64,000 nt of DNA from Lewinellaceae bacterium (GTDB lineage Bacteria; Bacteroidota; Bacteroidia; Chitinophagales; Saprospiraceae), in contig JADJFA010000004.1 in assembly GCA_016708875.1 (NCBI GenBank), positions 62,001 to 126,000 on the forward strand, read 5' to 3'. Under the pieces are notes generated by a model that made no database searches, was not told where the DNA came from, and saw nothing but the letters and a program-made list of their open reading frames with translations. The position numbers and the translations under genes were made by a program. Shown piece after piece: positions 9,270 through 16,756 of the stretch. Positions within the stretch are counted from its first letter, which is position 1; every line of letters starts with the position of its first letter.

Positions 9270-10532
9270 ATGATGTCCATTGAGTACTGGAACACTGATC
9301 ATTGGCAACAAGCAGGTAAGGCTAATATCAACCCTGACCAATCTTTTGAGGTGGCCTTGCCAATAGCCACTCCGGGACAATATAGGTTTCGGATGTTTGG
9401 TGAAAACCAGGTATGGGCCGACTTTATCATTCCCGATTCAGCGATGGCCCAGACTGCGCTGGTTTTTGCACTCGACTATACCCAAATGGATGGTGGCCCA
9501 GCCCGCACCCTGGGTTCAAAAGCCAACGAGATTTACTACGAGCTCATAAGCCAGCAACGAACCCTAACCCAATCTGATTCTTCGACAGCTGATTATACTG
9601 CATTCAACCGCCGTTGTCTGGACATTGCATCCCAATACCGTAAAACACTCTTGGGAGACATTGCACTGCTGCTTTACCAACCACAAAAGGAAGATTATGC
9701 CAAAAACACTGTCATTGAAAAAATGACAGCCAATGCGTTTGTCAAAGCCCATGCCTTGGAAAAAATCCCTTTTGAACACGAGCACATCCTGTATCACAAC
9801 GCTTTTATTAAGCATCTCAACAGATATTTCAACTATTTTGATCGAGATGAAGCATCTGGAAATGCCTACATTGACGGTGTAATGGCGCGCCGAAATGGCA
9901 ATGAGGCGGTAGATGGATTCCTCTTCCGTTTCCTGCTAGACAAAATGATGGACAACAAAAACGACGCTTCGTTGAGTTATCTATTGAAATGGTACGCGCC
10001 TGACTGCGCTGACGACGACCCTCAGCCCAGCTATATCCAAAATCTCCTTGAAGCACTGAAAGTATGTGCCCCGGGCAATCTGGCTCCCGACCTCAACTTT
10101 TTGAATCTTGATGGACAGATGGTCAATCTTGGGGCTTCTTGCGCGCAATACAAACTGACATTCTTGCTTTTTTGGCGCAGCAACTGCTCACATTGCAAGG
10201 AGTTTGAACCCGTTTTGGAGGAAATTTACAAAAAATACCACCCCCTCGGAGTAGAGGTTTATGCCCTTTCGTCTGACAAAACGGAAGAAGGTTGGCGCGA
10301 ACACCTCCATAGACACCCAACACCTTGGATAAATGTATTTATCCCAAAGGATCAACGGGGGGAAATCGGTCGGAAATTCCCTGCTCCCAGTACCCCAACA
10401 TTGATTGCCCTGGATCGAAACCGGCGCGTAGTGACCCGTGTATTGTCAAGAGGGAATTTAGAAGCGTACTTAGACGGAGAATTGTCAAACGGGTCAATTT
10501 CGCCCCACGGATTATTTTCGATCTCAAAATAG
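9270..10532 (+). CDS. TlpA-like thioredoxin-fold protein, truncated at both ends
   Basis: 420 residues. Residues 1-60 resemble the beta-sandwich N-domain (DUF4369-like) of Bacteroidota TlpA proteins, but the signal peptide and first strands are missing. An alpha-helical middle region (about 80-265) follows, then a thioredoxin domain with LLFWRSNCSHCK (C306-S-H-C309) and the cis-Pro motif APSTPTLIAL. Such proteins reduce periplasmic disulfides; without export this copy could not do so. The 3-prime end (after about LEAYLDGEL) runs into antisense remnants of the neighbouring CNNM/CorC gene, so the last 10-15 residues are probably not native. It lies head to head with the truncated fucosidase, about 22 bases away. 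Confidence 0.75.
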   Translation: MMSIEYWNTDHWQQAGKANINPDQSFEVALPIATPGQYRFRMFGENQVWADFIIPDSAMAQTALVFALDYTQMDGGPARTLGSKANEIYYELISQQRTLTQSDSSTADYTAFNRRCLDIASQYRKTLLGDIALLLYQPQKEDYAKNTVIEKMTANAFVKAHALEKIPFEHEHILYHNAFIKHLNRYFNYFDRDEASGNAYIDGVMARRNGNEAVDGFLFRFLLDKMMDNKNDASLSYLLKWYAPDCADDDPQPSYIQNLLEALKVCAPGNLAPDLNFLNLDGQMVNLGASCAQYKLTFLLFWRSNCSHCKEFEPVLEEIYKKYHPLGVEVYALSSDKTEEGWREHLHRHPTPWINVFIPKDQRGEIGRKFPAPSTPTLIALDRNRRVVTRVLSRGNLEAYLDGELSNGSISPHGLFSISK

Positions 10533-11205
10533 TAAACAAATTCAAAAAATGGGTATTGACCGTCCATAAGCCAAGTGCCATCATTTTGTTTCTGAATATT
10601 GTATTCGCCCGATTCTAAGGAACTACTGTCGCCCAATAAGGCATCTACAATACCCTGGCAGGCTCGACATGGACAATAAGCGTGTGGTCCGTTTTTGGAA
10701 CCTCAGTTCCAAGCCGTTTGAGGCAGAAATTCTGCTGAACATGCGCTGCAGATCAAAATCTTTGTGATGCAGATTTCAACACAATCCCGACCACAATGGG
10801 GAATAAGCGTGGCGACCGTTTCGGGAAAGGTCATTCCAATCCGTTTGGGCAGCAATTCTCCGAGCACGATGGAGACAAAAGTGATGCAGATCAACACAAT
10901 CCCGACCGCAAGTGGATTGGCGTAAGGCTGCAAAATTTTTATTTGTTCAAGAAACGCTTGCAAGTCCTTAGTCAAATTTTCTCCACTTTAGATACCAAGC
11001 AAAATACCGATCAATGTGATGCCAATTTGTACAGTGGACAACAGTCTGCTAGGTGAAGCATAAGTTCGAGGGCCTTTGCGGCTCCTGAATGACCCTTTTT
11101 GGCTTTGTTTTCCAGTTTGAATTTTCGCGAAGAAACAAGCGCGATTTCTGTCATGGCAAAGATGCCATTCAGAAGGGTCAGCAAGAGATTAATAAAATAT
11201 TCCAT
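10490..11205 (-). pseudogene. Decayed CNNM/CorC (HlyC-type) membrane transporter gene
   Basis: Three pieces of one hemolysin-C/CorC-family gene remain on the minus strand. From ATG at 11205: MEYFINLLLTLLNGIFAMTE and ALVSSRKFKLENKAKKG, the start of the DUF21 membrane domain. After a 1-base shift: SRLLSTVQIGITLIGILLGI, then a TAA where an aromatic residue is expected, then GENLTKDLQAF, PYANPLAVGIVLICITFV and LGELLPKRIGMTFPETVATLI. The remaining membrane helices and both CBS domains are absent. The C-terminal CorC/HlyC domain returns as GIVDALLGDSSSLESGEY and DGTWLMDGQYPFFEFVYYFE. A degenerate duplicate sits at the internal join. The gene cannot make a functional transporter. Confidence 0.8.
10671..10908. 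repeat. Degenerate tandem duplication of about 115 bases inside the decayed CorC gene
   Basis: The segment at about 10799-10908 (encoding GIVLICITFV to ETVATLI on the minus strand) is followed by a diverged copy at about 10671-10794. Both share CACAATCCCGACC, GATGCAGAT and AATAAGCGTG in the same order, with small indels between. The second copy has lost the reading frame. It replaces the stretch where the rest of the gene should be. Confidence 0.7.
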
Positions 11206-11326
11206 GAGTGCGTAGTTATAGTTGCAAACATACCGCCGCAGTTGTTTGTTTTGAATTGGAAGTCTCCAGTTTGTCGAAAGATGGGTTTTGCTAAAAGCGA
11301 ACCGTGATTTGGCAAGACATTCATTG

Positions 11327-11334
11327 TACTTTCG
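11327..11334 (+). promoter_or_regulatory. Possible -7 box for the choice-of-anchor B gene
   Basis: TACTTTCG is one base from TAnnTTTG and lies 17 bases before the ATG at 11352. A TTTG at 11308-11311 is 15 bases upstream, a little closer than the usual spacing, so support is moderate. Confidence 0.35.
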
Positions 11335-11351
11335 CACAAAATTTTTCAACC

Positions 11352-13274
11352 ATGCAGTTTCGATTTAATTTACCCGCCATACCACGAAGTGCTAAGACAG
11401 GAGCCACTTTGGTCATTTTAACCTTCTGGGCCTCCATTTCACTCTTCGCCCAAAACATCAACACCACTTTTCGCGCAAAACTCACTTACCCTGGACAAAC
11501 CCTTGCCAACGTATGGGGTTATGAGTCCAGAGGCAGAGAATACGCCCTCGTTGGTGGTGCTCAAGGGCTTATCATTGTAGATATCACAAACCCTGACGTG
11601 CCGCAGCAGATCGTACAAATACCCGGCCCTAACAATCTGTGGAAAGAGATAAAAACATACAAGCATTACGCTTACATCACTTCTGAAGGAGGCCAAGGTA
11701 TCCAGGTTGTAGACCTTACGGCGCTTCCTTCTCCAACGCTTCAGAGCCACTTTTACAAAGGAGATGGCGTGATTTTAAATCAACTCAACACCATCCATGC
11801 CTTGCACATTGATGAGACAAAAGGCTTTTTATACGCTTGGGGAGGAGGGCTTTTTAACGGTGGCGCAAAGATTTTCGACCTTAAAGCCGATCCTTACAAC
11901 CCAAAATATGTCGGCAAATACGATCAACTGGGCTACATCCACGATGGATATGTAGACAATGACACCATGTACAGCTGCCACATTTACGCCGGACAATTTG
12001 CCATCGTGAACATGGCCAACAAAGCAGCTCCGGAGCTCATCAATACACAGACCACGCCTGGGGCTTTCGTCCACAACACATGGATTACCGATGATCGCCG
12101 AACCATTCTGGCAACCGACGAGGTGAACAACTCGTTTCTATCCGCCTGGGATGTAAGTGATCCGACCGACATTAAATTTCTGGATAAAATTCAAAGCAAT
12201 CCAGGGTCCGGCAGCATGGTACACAACACCTATGTACGTGGCAATTGGGCTGTTACCTCATGGTACAAAGACGGCTTTACCATTGTAGACATCACCCGTC
12301 CCGACAACCTCATTCAGGTGGGAAATTACGATACCTATCCCAGCGGACAGGGCGGTGGAAGTAGTGGTTGTTGGGGCGTTTACCACAATTTTACAAGTGG
12401 CAACATTATCGCTTCCAACATTGATGTGGGCGGAGCAGGCGAGCTTTGGATCCTTACGCCCAACTATGTCCGCGCTTGCTATTTAGAAGGGACAATAACA
12501 CATGGCATCACAGGAGCATTGCTCTCCAATGCGCAGATCCAAGTCATTGGTAGCAACCCTCTCCTTCAAGAACTGAGTGCGACAAACGGCACTTATAAGA
12601 CTGGCCAACAGGCCGAAGGCTATTACAAAGTGCGGGTAAGCAAAAGCGGATATCAAGATTTTGAGACCTTCATTTATTTCCAGCGCGGGGAGGTAATTGA
12701 GCTCAACGTGCCGCTATTTCCCAATGGAATGGTAAATGTTAGTGGCTCGGTTATCAAACACAATGATGGTCAACCCGTTGAAAATGCCAGTGTTTGGCTT
12801 TATGGCGCCCAGAATTTCGGTCCGGTAACTACGGACATTGCGGGTGTGTTCAACTTCAACAATATCCCACCGGGCATGTACAATATTGCTGCAAGCGCAC
12901 CCGGTTTGGGACTTGGCATGCTTTCGGGACAAACCATTGTGGCCAACACCAACGTGACCATTGAACTTTTCACCACGCACCGTCGTGAATCTGCGGAAGA
13001 ACGGGAAGCAGGCGTTTTTGAAAACCAGTTTATAACCAGTCTTCAAAATCCCTTTGAAACGGAAACGGTTTTGAGTTACCAAATTCCGGAAGGGGACGCT
13101 TCGATTACACTATTCAACAGCCTTGGGCAGACTGTGCAAACACAGGATCTGAGCGATAAAATCGGTCAATTGAGTATTGGCACAGGATTCCCGGCGGGGG
13201 TATATTTTGCTGTTTTAAAGCAGTTTGGAAAGGTGTTGGAAGTAAAAAAACTGGTGAAAAACGGCAACAAATAA
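11352..13274 (+). CDS. Choice-of-anchor B family protein, LVIVD repeats, T9SS-sorted
   Basis: The ATG at 11352 gives a signal peptide ending about ISLFAQN; the longer open frame from 11304 adds 16 residues without signal character. The mature part (about 45-390) has LVIVD-type repeats (AQGLIIVDITNP, GIQVVDL, FTIVDITRPDN) forming a beta-propeller, as in choice-of-anchor B proteins. Two carboxypeptidase-regulatory-like domains follow (about 395-475 and 480-550). The end is a type A T9SS sorting domain (NPFETETVLSYQIPEGDASI to VLEVKKLVKNG). It is expected to be exported by Sec, then moved to the surface or medium by T9SS. The ligand or substrate is unknown. Confidence 0.88.
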   Translation: MQFRFNLPAIPRSAKTGATLVILTFWASISLFAQNINTTFRAKLTYPGQTLANVWGYESRGREYALVGGAQGLIIVDITNPDVPQQIVQIPGPNNLWKEIKTYKHYAYITSEGGQGIQVVDLTALPSPTLQSHFYKGDGVILNQLNTIHALHIDETKGFLYAWGGGLFNGGAKIFDLKADPYNPKYVGKYDQLGYIHDGYVDNDTMYSCHIYAGQFAIVNMANKAAPELINTQTTPGAFVHNTWITDDRRTILATDEVNNSFLSAWDVSDPTDIKFLDKIQSNPGSGSMVHNTYVRGNWAVTSWYKDGFTIVDITRPDNLIQVGNYDTYPSGQGGGSSGCWGVYHNFTSGNIIASNIDVGGAGELWILTPNYVRACYLEGTITHGITGALLSNAQIQVIGSNPLLQELSATNGTYKTGQQAEGYYKVRVSKSGYQDFETFIYFQRGEVIELNVPLFPNGMVNVSGSVIKHNDGQPVENASVWLYGAQNFGPVTTDIAGVFNFNNIPPGMYNIAASAPGLGLGMLSGQTIVANTNVTIELFTTHRRESAEEREAGVFENQFITSLQNPFETETVLSYQIPEGDASITLFNSLGQTVQTQDLSDKIGQLSIGTGFPAGVYFAVLKQFGKVLEVKKLVKNGNK

Positions 13275-13322
13275 CCAAATCACCAAATAATCACATCCCC
13301 AAACAAACGAATCTACACCAGA

Positions 13323-14597
13323 ATGACACCGCTTGCCGAACGGATGCGCCCACAAACCCTCGCTGAATTCGTTGGGCAGGAGCATCTTGTGGGCGAAGGA
13401 GCGGTATTGCGCCAAGCCATCGAGCGCGGCAAAATACCCTCGTTCATTCTCTGGGGACCGCCAGGTGTGGGAAAAACGACCCTTGCACAACTCATCGCCA
13501 AGCTCCTGAACAAACCGTTTTTCCAACTTTCAGCCATCAATGCTGGCGTGAAGGACATTCGGGAGGCCATTGAAAGCGCCGACAAGCAGAACCTTTTTCA
13601 ACAAAAAGGGGCGATCTTGTTCATTGACGAGATCCACCGCTTTAGCAAAAGCCAGCAAGATGCCTTGCTCGGTGCAGTGGAAAAAGGGATTGTTACTTTG
13701 ATTGGCGCGACTACGGAAAACCCATCTTTTGAGGTTATCCCCGCATTGCTTTCGCGCTGCCAGGTGTATGTGCTTCAACATCTTACAAAAGATGAACTCA
13801 TTGGCCTCGTCAATCGCGCACTTGCAGAAGACGCGTTTTTGAAAAGCCAAAATATTGAGATTGAGGAGTACGATGCACTGTTGCTCTACTCAGGCGGCGA
13901 TGCGCGGCGGCTGCTCAATGCGCTGGAACTCATTGCAAATTACCGCCAACCCGAAGTGGAATTTCGGGTCACCAATGATCTGGTTCGTGAGCTCATCCAG
14001 CAAAACGCTGCGCTGTACGACAAGGGCGGCGAAGCACATTATGATGTCATTTCCGCCTTTATAAAAAGTATGCGCGGCAGCGACCCTAACGCTGCTGTTT
14101 ACTGGCTTGCCCGGATGTTAGACGGAGGCGAAGACATTGAATTTATCGCCCGCCGCATGGTAATCCTGGCTTCTGAAGACGTGGGGCTTGCCAACCCCAA
14201 CGCCCTACTGTTGGCTACCACCACTATGGATGCTATCCGCATGATCGGGATGCCCGAAGCGCGTATAATTCTCTCACAATGTGCCATTTACCTCGCTACC
14301 TCTCCTAAAAGCAATGCCTCCTATGTGGCCATCGGGAACGCGCTCGAACTGGTAAAACAGACTGGTTCACTACCCGTGCCGCTTCATCTGCGCAACGCCC
14401 CCACGAAGTTGATGAAGGAACTCAACTACGGCTCAGGGTATCAGTACGCGCATGATTTTGAGGGGAATTTTGTGCAGCAAAACAATCTGCCGGATGCAAT
14501 TGACGGGAAAGTGCTGTATGAGCCTGGCGCGAACCCCGCTGAGGAAAAAGTTCGGCAAAAGTTGAGGGAGGATTGGAAAGGGAAATATAAGTATTGA
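13323..14597 (+). CDS. rarA: Replication-associated recombination protein A (AAA+ ATPase)
   Basis: Clamp-loader-like AAA+ ATPase (RarA/MgsA) acting at stalled replication forks. The first residues MTPLAERMRPQTLAEFVGQEH are the family signature. Walker A is GPPGVGKTT (45-53) and Walker B is AILFIDEIHRF (97-107). The C-terminal MgsA tetramerisation part (about 235-424) contains SDPNAAVYWLARMLDGGED and ASEDVGLANP. The 424-residue length is normal and the gene is intact. It starts 48 bases after the anchor-B gene on the same strand. Confidence 0.96.
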   Translation: MTPLAERMRPQTLAEFVGQEHLVGEGAVLRQAIERGKIPSFILWGPPGVGKTTLAQLIAKLLNKPFFQLSAINAGVKDIREAIESADKQNLFQQKGAILFIDEIHRFSKSQQDALLGAVEKGIVTLIGATTENPSFEVIPALLSRCQVYVLQHLTKDELIGLVNRALAEDAFLKSQNIEIEEYDALLLYSGGDARRLLNALELIANYRQPEVEFRVTNDLVRELIQQNAALYDKGGEAHYDVISAFIKSMRGSDPNAAVYWLARMLDGGEDIEFIARRMVILASEDVGLANPNALLLATTTMDAIRMIGMPEARIILSQCAIYLATSPKSNASYVAIGNALELVKQTGSLPVPLHLRNAPTKLMKELNYGSGYQYAHDFEGNFVQQNNLPDAIDGKVLYEPGANPAEEKVRQKLREDWKGKYKY

Positions 14598-14644
14598 GTA
14601 TTTGAGCGAGTTTCTATATTTACACTTTCCAACCACAAACTTTT

Positions 14645-15535
14645 ATGAAATACCTCTCCACATATATTTTAATACTCTTTGGGAGCATTGCTCTATCTGC
14701 TCAAAACCACGCAGATTGTGACTCCGCCCTCTTGATTTGCAACAAAAACACCCTGGTATTGCCGATTAACGATGGCGCTGGCAATGATGTTCTTGAAATG
14801 GACGATGCCAACTGCTTTTTCAACAGCGTTCCGGCAAATATTGAGTCTAATTCGTTTTGGATTCGCTGGCAAGTGGCGCAGAGCGGTACGTTGTGGTTTA
14901 TTATTCGCCCATTTGATGCCCTTCATGATATTGACTTCGTAGTCTATCAGTTGCCATCAGGCAATTGCACAGAAAAATCCTGGGTAAGATGTATGGCGGC
15001 TGGTGACATCGGCCCTACAAGTCCGTGTATGGGTCCAACAGGTTTATTGCCGGGTGAGATAGATACCTTCGGGGAACCAGGCTGCTTTATGTCTCTCAAC
15101 AATTTTCTTGCACCACTCGAATTGCTGGCTGGTGAACAATATGTGCTGGCTATCAACAATTTTTCCTCGAACACCGATACGGTGAGCGTTGAATTTTGCG
15201 GCACAGCCCTACTCGGTTGTGAGACAGAAATCTGCACGGTCTTGGGAGAAAAATCCCCAAATACGCTGTCTGAATTAAGTATTGGAAATATCTTCCCCAA
15301 CCCAGTTTCATCCATGCAAGGTGCAAGCATCCCAATCTACGCAAATCGTTCAGAGTCAACGATTGTCCGAGTTGCCGATGTACGTGGGCAGTCCATTTGG
15401 GAGCAGCAATATTTGCTGGACTTCGGCCCAAACACCCTGGAAATCCCGACACAAAAACTCAGGGCCGGCGTATATTTTGTAAGTGTATTTACAGAAAAAA
15501 TGGTGCGCACCAATCGTTTGGTCGTGCGGGGTTGA
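14645..15535 (+). CDS. Secreted protein with T9SS type A sorting domain
   Basis: 296 residues with a signal peptide (1-20, ending IALSAQN). The middle part (about 22-185) is a Cys-containing beta-rich domain of the kind often seen in Bacteroidota surface proteins: an opening DCDSALLIC motif, NSFWIRWQVAQSGTLWFIIRP, and GEQYVLAINNFS. The C-terminus (about 215-296) is a T9SS sorting domain starting SIGNIFPNPVSS and ending VFTEKMVRTNRLVVRG. No enzymatic motif is recognised. It is probably surface-exposed. Confidence 0.75.
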   Translation: MKYLSTYILILFGSIALSAQNHADCDSALLICNKNTLVLPINDGAGNDVLEMDDANCFFNSVPANIESNSFWIRWQVAQSGTLWFIIRPFDALHDIDFVVYQLPSGNCTEKSWVRCMAAGDIGPTSPCMGPTGLLPGEIDTFGEPGCFMSLNNFLAPLELLAGEQYVLAINNFSSNTDTVSVEFCGTALLGCETEICTVLGEKSPNTLSELSIGNIFPNPVSSMQGASIPIYANRSESTIVRVADVRGQSIWEQQYLLDFGPNTLEIPTQKLRAGVYFVSVFTEKMVRTNRLVVRG

Positions 15536-15576
15536 CTCAAATATGGTTAAGCCCGTGCTAAAACCCAGCGCAGTAC

Positions 15577-15608
15577 TTGCGCCCAAGTACTTTTCGCCCC
15601 TACGTTTG
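15577..15608 (+). promoter_or_regulatory. Promoter of the small lipoprotein gene at 15626
   Basis: A TTG at 15577-15579 and the -7 box TACGTTTG (15601-15608) are 21 bases apart and match the Bacteroidota TTTG/TAnnTTTG pattern. The box lies 17 bases before the ATG. Confidence 0.5.
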
Positions 15609-15625
15609 CAGCAAAATTGACAACC

Positions 15626-16066
15626 ATGAAAAATAAATCTTTCCTTTTGCTGGCAATTGCCGCATTTCTCAGCCTCCCTTCTTGCAAAGACGATCCTTAC
15701 CCACTGGACCTCCACACCTTTGATGTTCGTTGGTACGACGACGACGGTTCCCACTCCCAAACCGTGGGCGACGTGCTCACTTTTGGGGTGCTGATCAACA
15801 CCACTGCTCCCAGTTCCGATGACCAGTACATTACCGAATGGGATTTCTCTTATTTTGTAAACGACAATTTCGGCGGCATCCTGAATGGCGACGATTTTAT
15901 CGAAACCAACTCAGTTTCATTTGATGCAGAGATATTAATTGGCAATCTCGCTTTGCCAGGTCCCGGTGGGTTGGTCCAGGGGGATGTAGTAGAATTCCGA
16001 CTTTGGGCGCGCGACAACCGAGGAACGGAGTTGGAGCATATTCACCGGTATGTGATCGAGGAATAG
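15626..16066 (+). CDS. Small hypothetical lipoprotein
   Basis: 146 residues from the ATG at 15626; the frame is open from TTG at 15617, but the ATG gives the clean lipoprotein signal MKNKSFLLLAIAAFLSLPSC with a lipobox LPSC. The mature protein is short, acidic and beta-rich (WYDDDGSHSQTVGDVLTFGV; WDFSYFVNDNFGGIL), like a single immunoglobulin-type or calycin-sized domain. It has no recognised family. A good promoter precedes it. Confidence 0.65.
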   Translation: MKNKSFLLLAIAAFLSLPSCKDDPYPLDLHTFDVRWYDDDGSHSQTVGDVLTFGVLINTTAPSSDDQYITEWDFSYFVNDNFGGILNGDDFIETNSVSFDAEILIGNLALPGPGGLVQGDVVEFRLWARDNRGTELEHIHRYVIEE

Positions 16067-16108
16067 GGAGTTAAATCATGCAATCTGGTGATTTTAAAAT
16101 TCCAATCT

Positions 16109-16359
16109 ATGAAAATTACAACTCTTTTTATCCTCACCCTGATTTTTGGCTGTAGTCCTTCGCGAGAGCCACTTTCTAAAATCAATCCGGTAAACAACAA
16201 ATCCTACACCGTAGAATACCTTTTGAGCATGATGGTTGCAAAGTCTACCGTTTCGAGGACAGGGGCAACAATGTATATTTCACCAATTGTAAAGGGGAAA
16301 CTATAAGTTACCCTGACAGCACAGCGAATATTCGAAACAAGACCATTATAAAGAATTAA
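16109..16359 (+). CDS. DUF4884-like small lipoprotein, frameshifted
   Basis: The ATG at 16109 starts a lipoprotein signal (MKITTLFILTLIFGCSPS, lipobox IFGC). As read, the frame stops at 16306. Adding one T at the T4 run 16221-16224 restores a protein ending at 16359 that reads YLFEHDGCKVYRFEDRGNN and VYFTNCKGETISYPD. This pattern, [YF]LFExDGxKVYRFxD then YFTNxxG, is typical of DUF4884-like Bacteroidota lipoproteins of about 80 residues. The gene is therefore one base out of frame, by consensus error or mutation. Function is unknown. Confidence 0.65.
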
Positions 16360-16366
16360 ATTTTAT

Positions 16367-16407
16367 AATAATCCCGGTCAGTGGTTGCTGTGCCGGGATT
16401 ATTTTTT
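16367..16407 (+). terminator. Rho-independent terminator after the DUF4884-like gene
   Basis: An 11-base perfect stem AATAATCCCGG / CCGGGATTATT (16367-16377 and 16393-16403) with a 15-base loop is followed by a T run (16402-16407). It lies 8 bases after the restored stop at 16359. Confidence 0.75.
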
Positions 16408-16413
16408 ATCTCT

Positions 16414-16421
16414 TACATTTG
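16414..16421 (+). promoter_or_regulatory. -7 promoter box of the choice-of-anchor L gene
   Basis: TACATTTG matches TAnnTTTG exactly and lies 26 bases before the ATG at 16448, just after the upstream terminator. No good -33 element was found at normal spacing. Confidence 0.45.
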
Positions 16422-16447
16422 GGGCAAACAATTCTTAATTCCAATTT

Positions 16448-16756
16448 ATGAAAAAGCAATACTTCCCAGCCTTCCTGTTTGTCCTGACCATAGCCACACC
16501 TGTTTTTGCACAGCAAATCCTTTCTGTCACTTCAACCGTTCAAGCACCTTACGATAACATGTCGGACCTCATCCGAGACCATCTCACTGGTTCGGGTGTG
16601 GAAATATTGAGTGTCGAATCAAATAATGATTTTAGGTCGGTTGGTTTTTTTCATAGATGGCGACTCGTCCATTGGCCTTCAGCGCGGATTGATTTTGACT
16701 ACTGGTTTTGCAGAGGAAGCTACCGAACCCGGCAGTGTGTGGGCTTCAAACGCTAA
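16448..16756 (+). CDS. N-terminal part of a choice-of-anchor L secreted protein (frameshifted)
   Basis: The start gives a signal peptide (MKKQYFPAFLFVLTIATPVF then AQQ). It is followed by LIRDHLTGSGVEILSVESNN and VGFF, the opening of a choice-of-anchor L domain. Past the T7 run at 16645-16651 this frame becomes nonsense. With six Ts the reading continues as VGFFIDGDSSIGLQRGLIL in the frame of the 16611-18533 reading frame. Both parts are thus one gene of about 695 residues. Confidence 0.75.
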   Translation: MKKQYFPAFLFVLTIATPVFAQQILSVTSTVQAPYDNMSDLIRDHLTGSGVEILSVESNNDFRSVGFFHRWRLVHWPSARIDFDYWFCRGSYRTRQCVGFKR

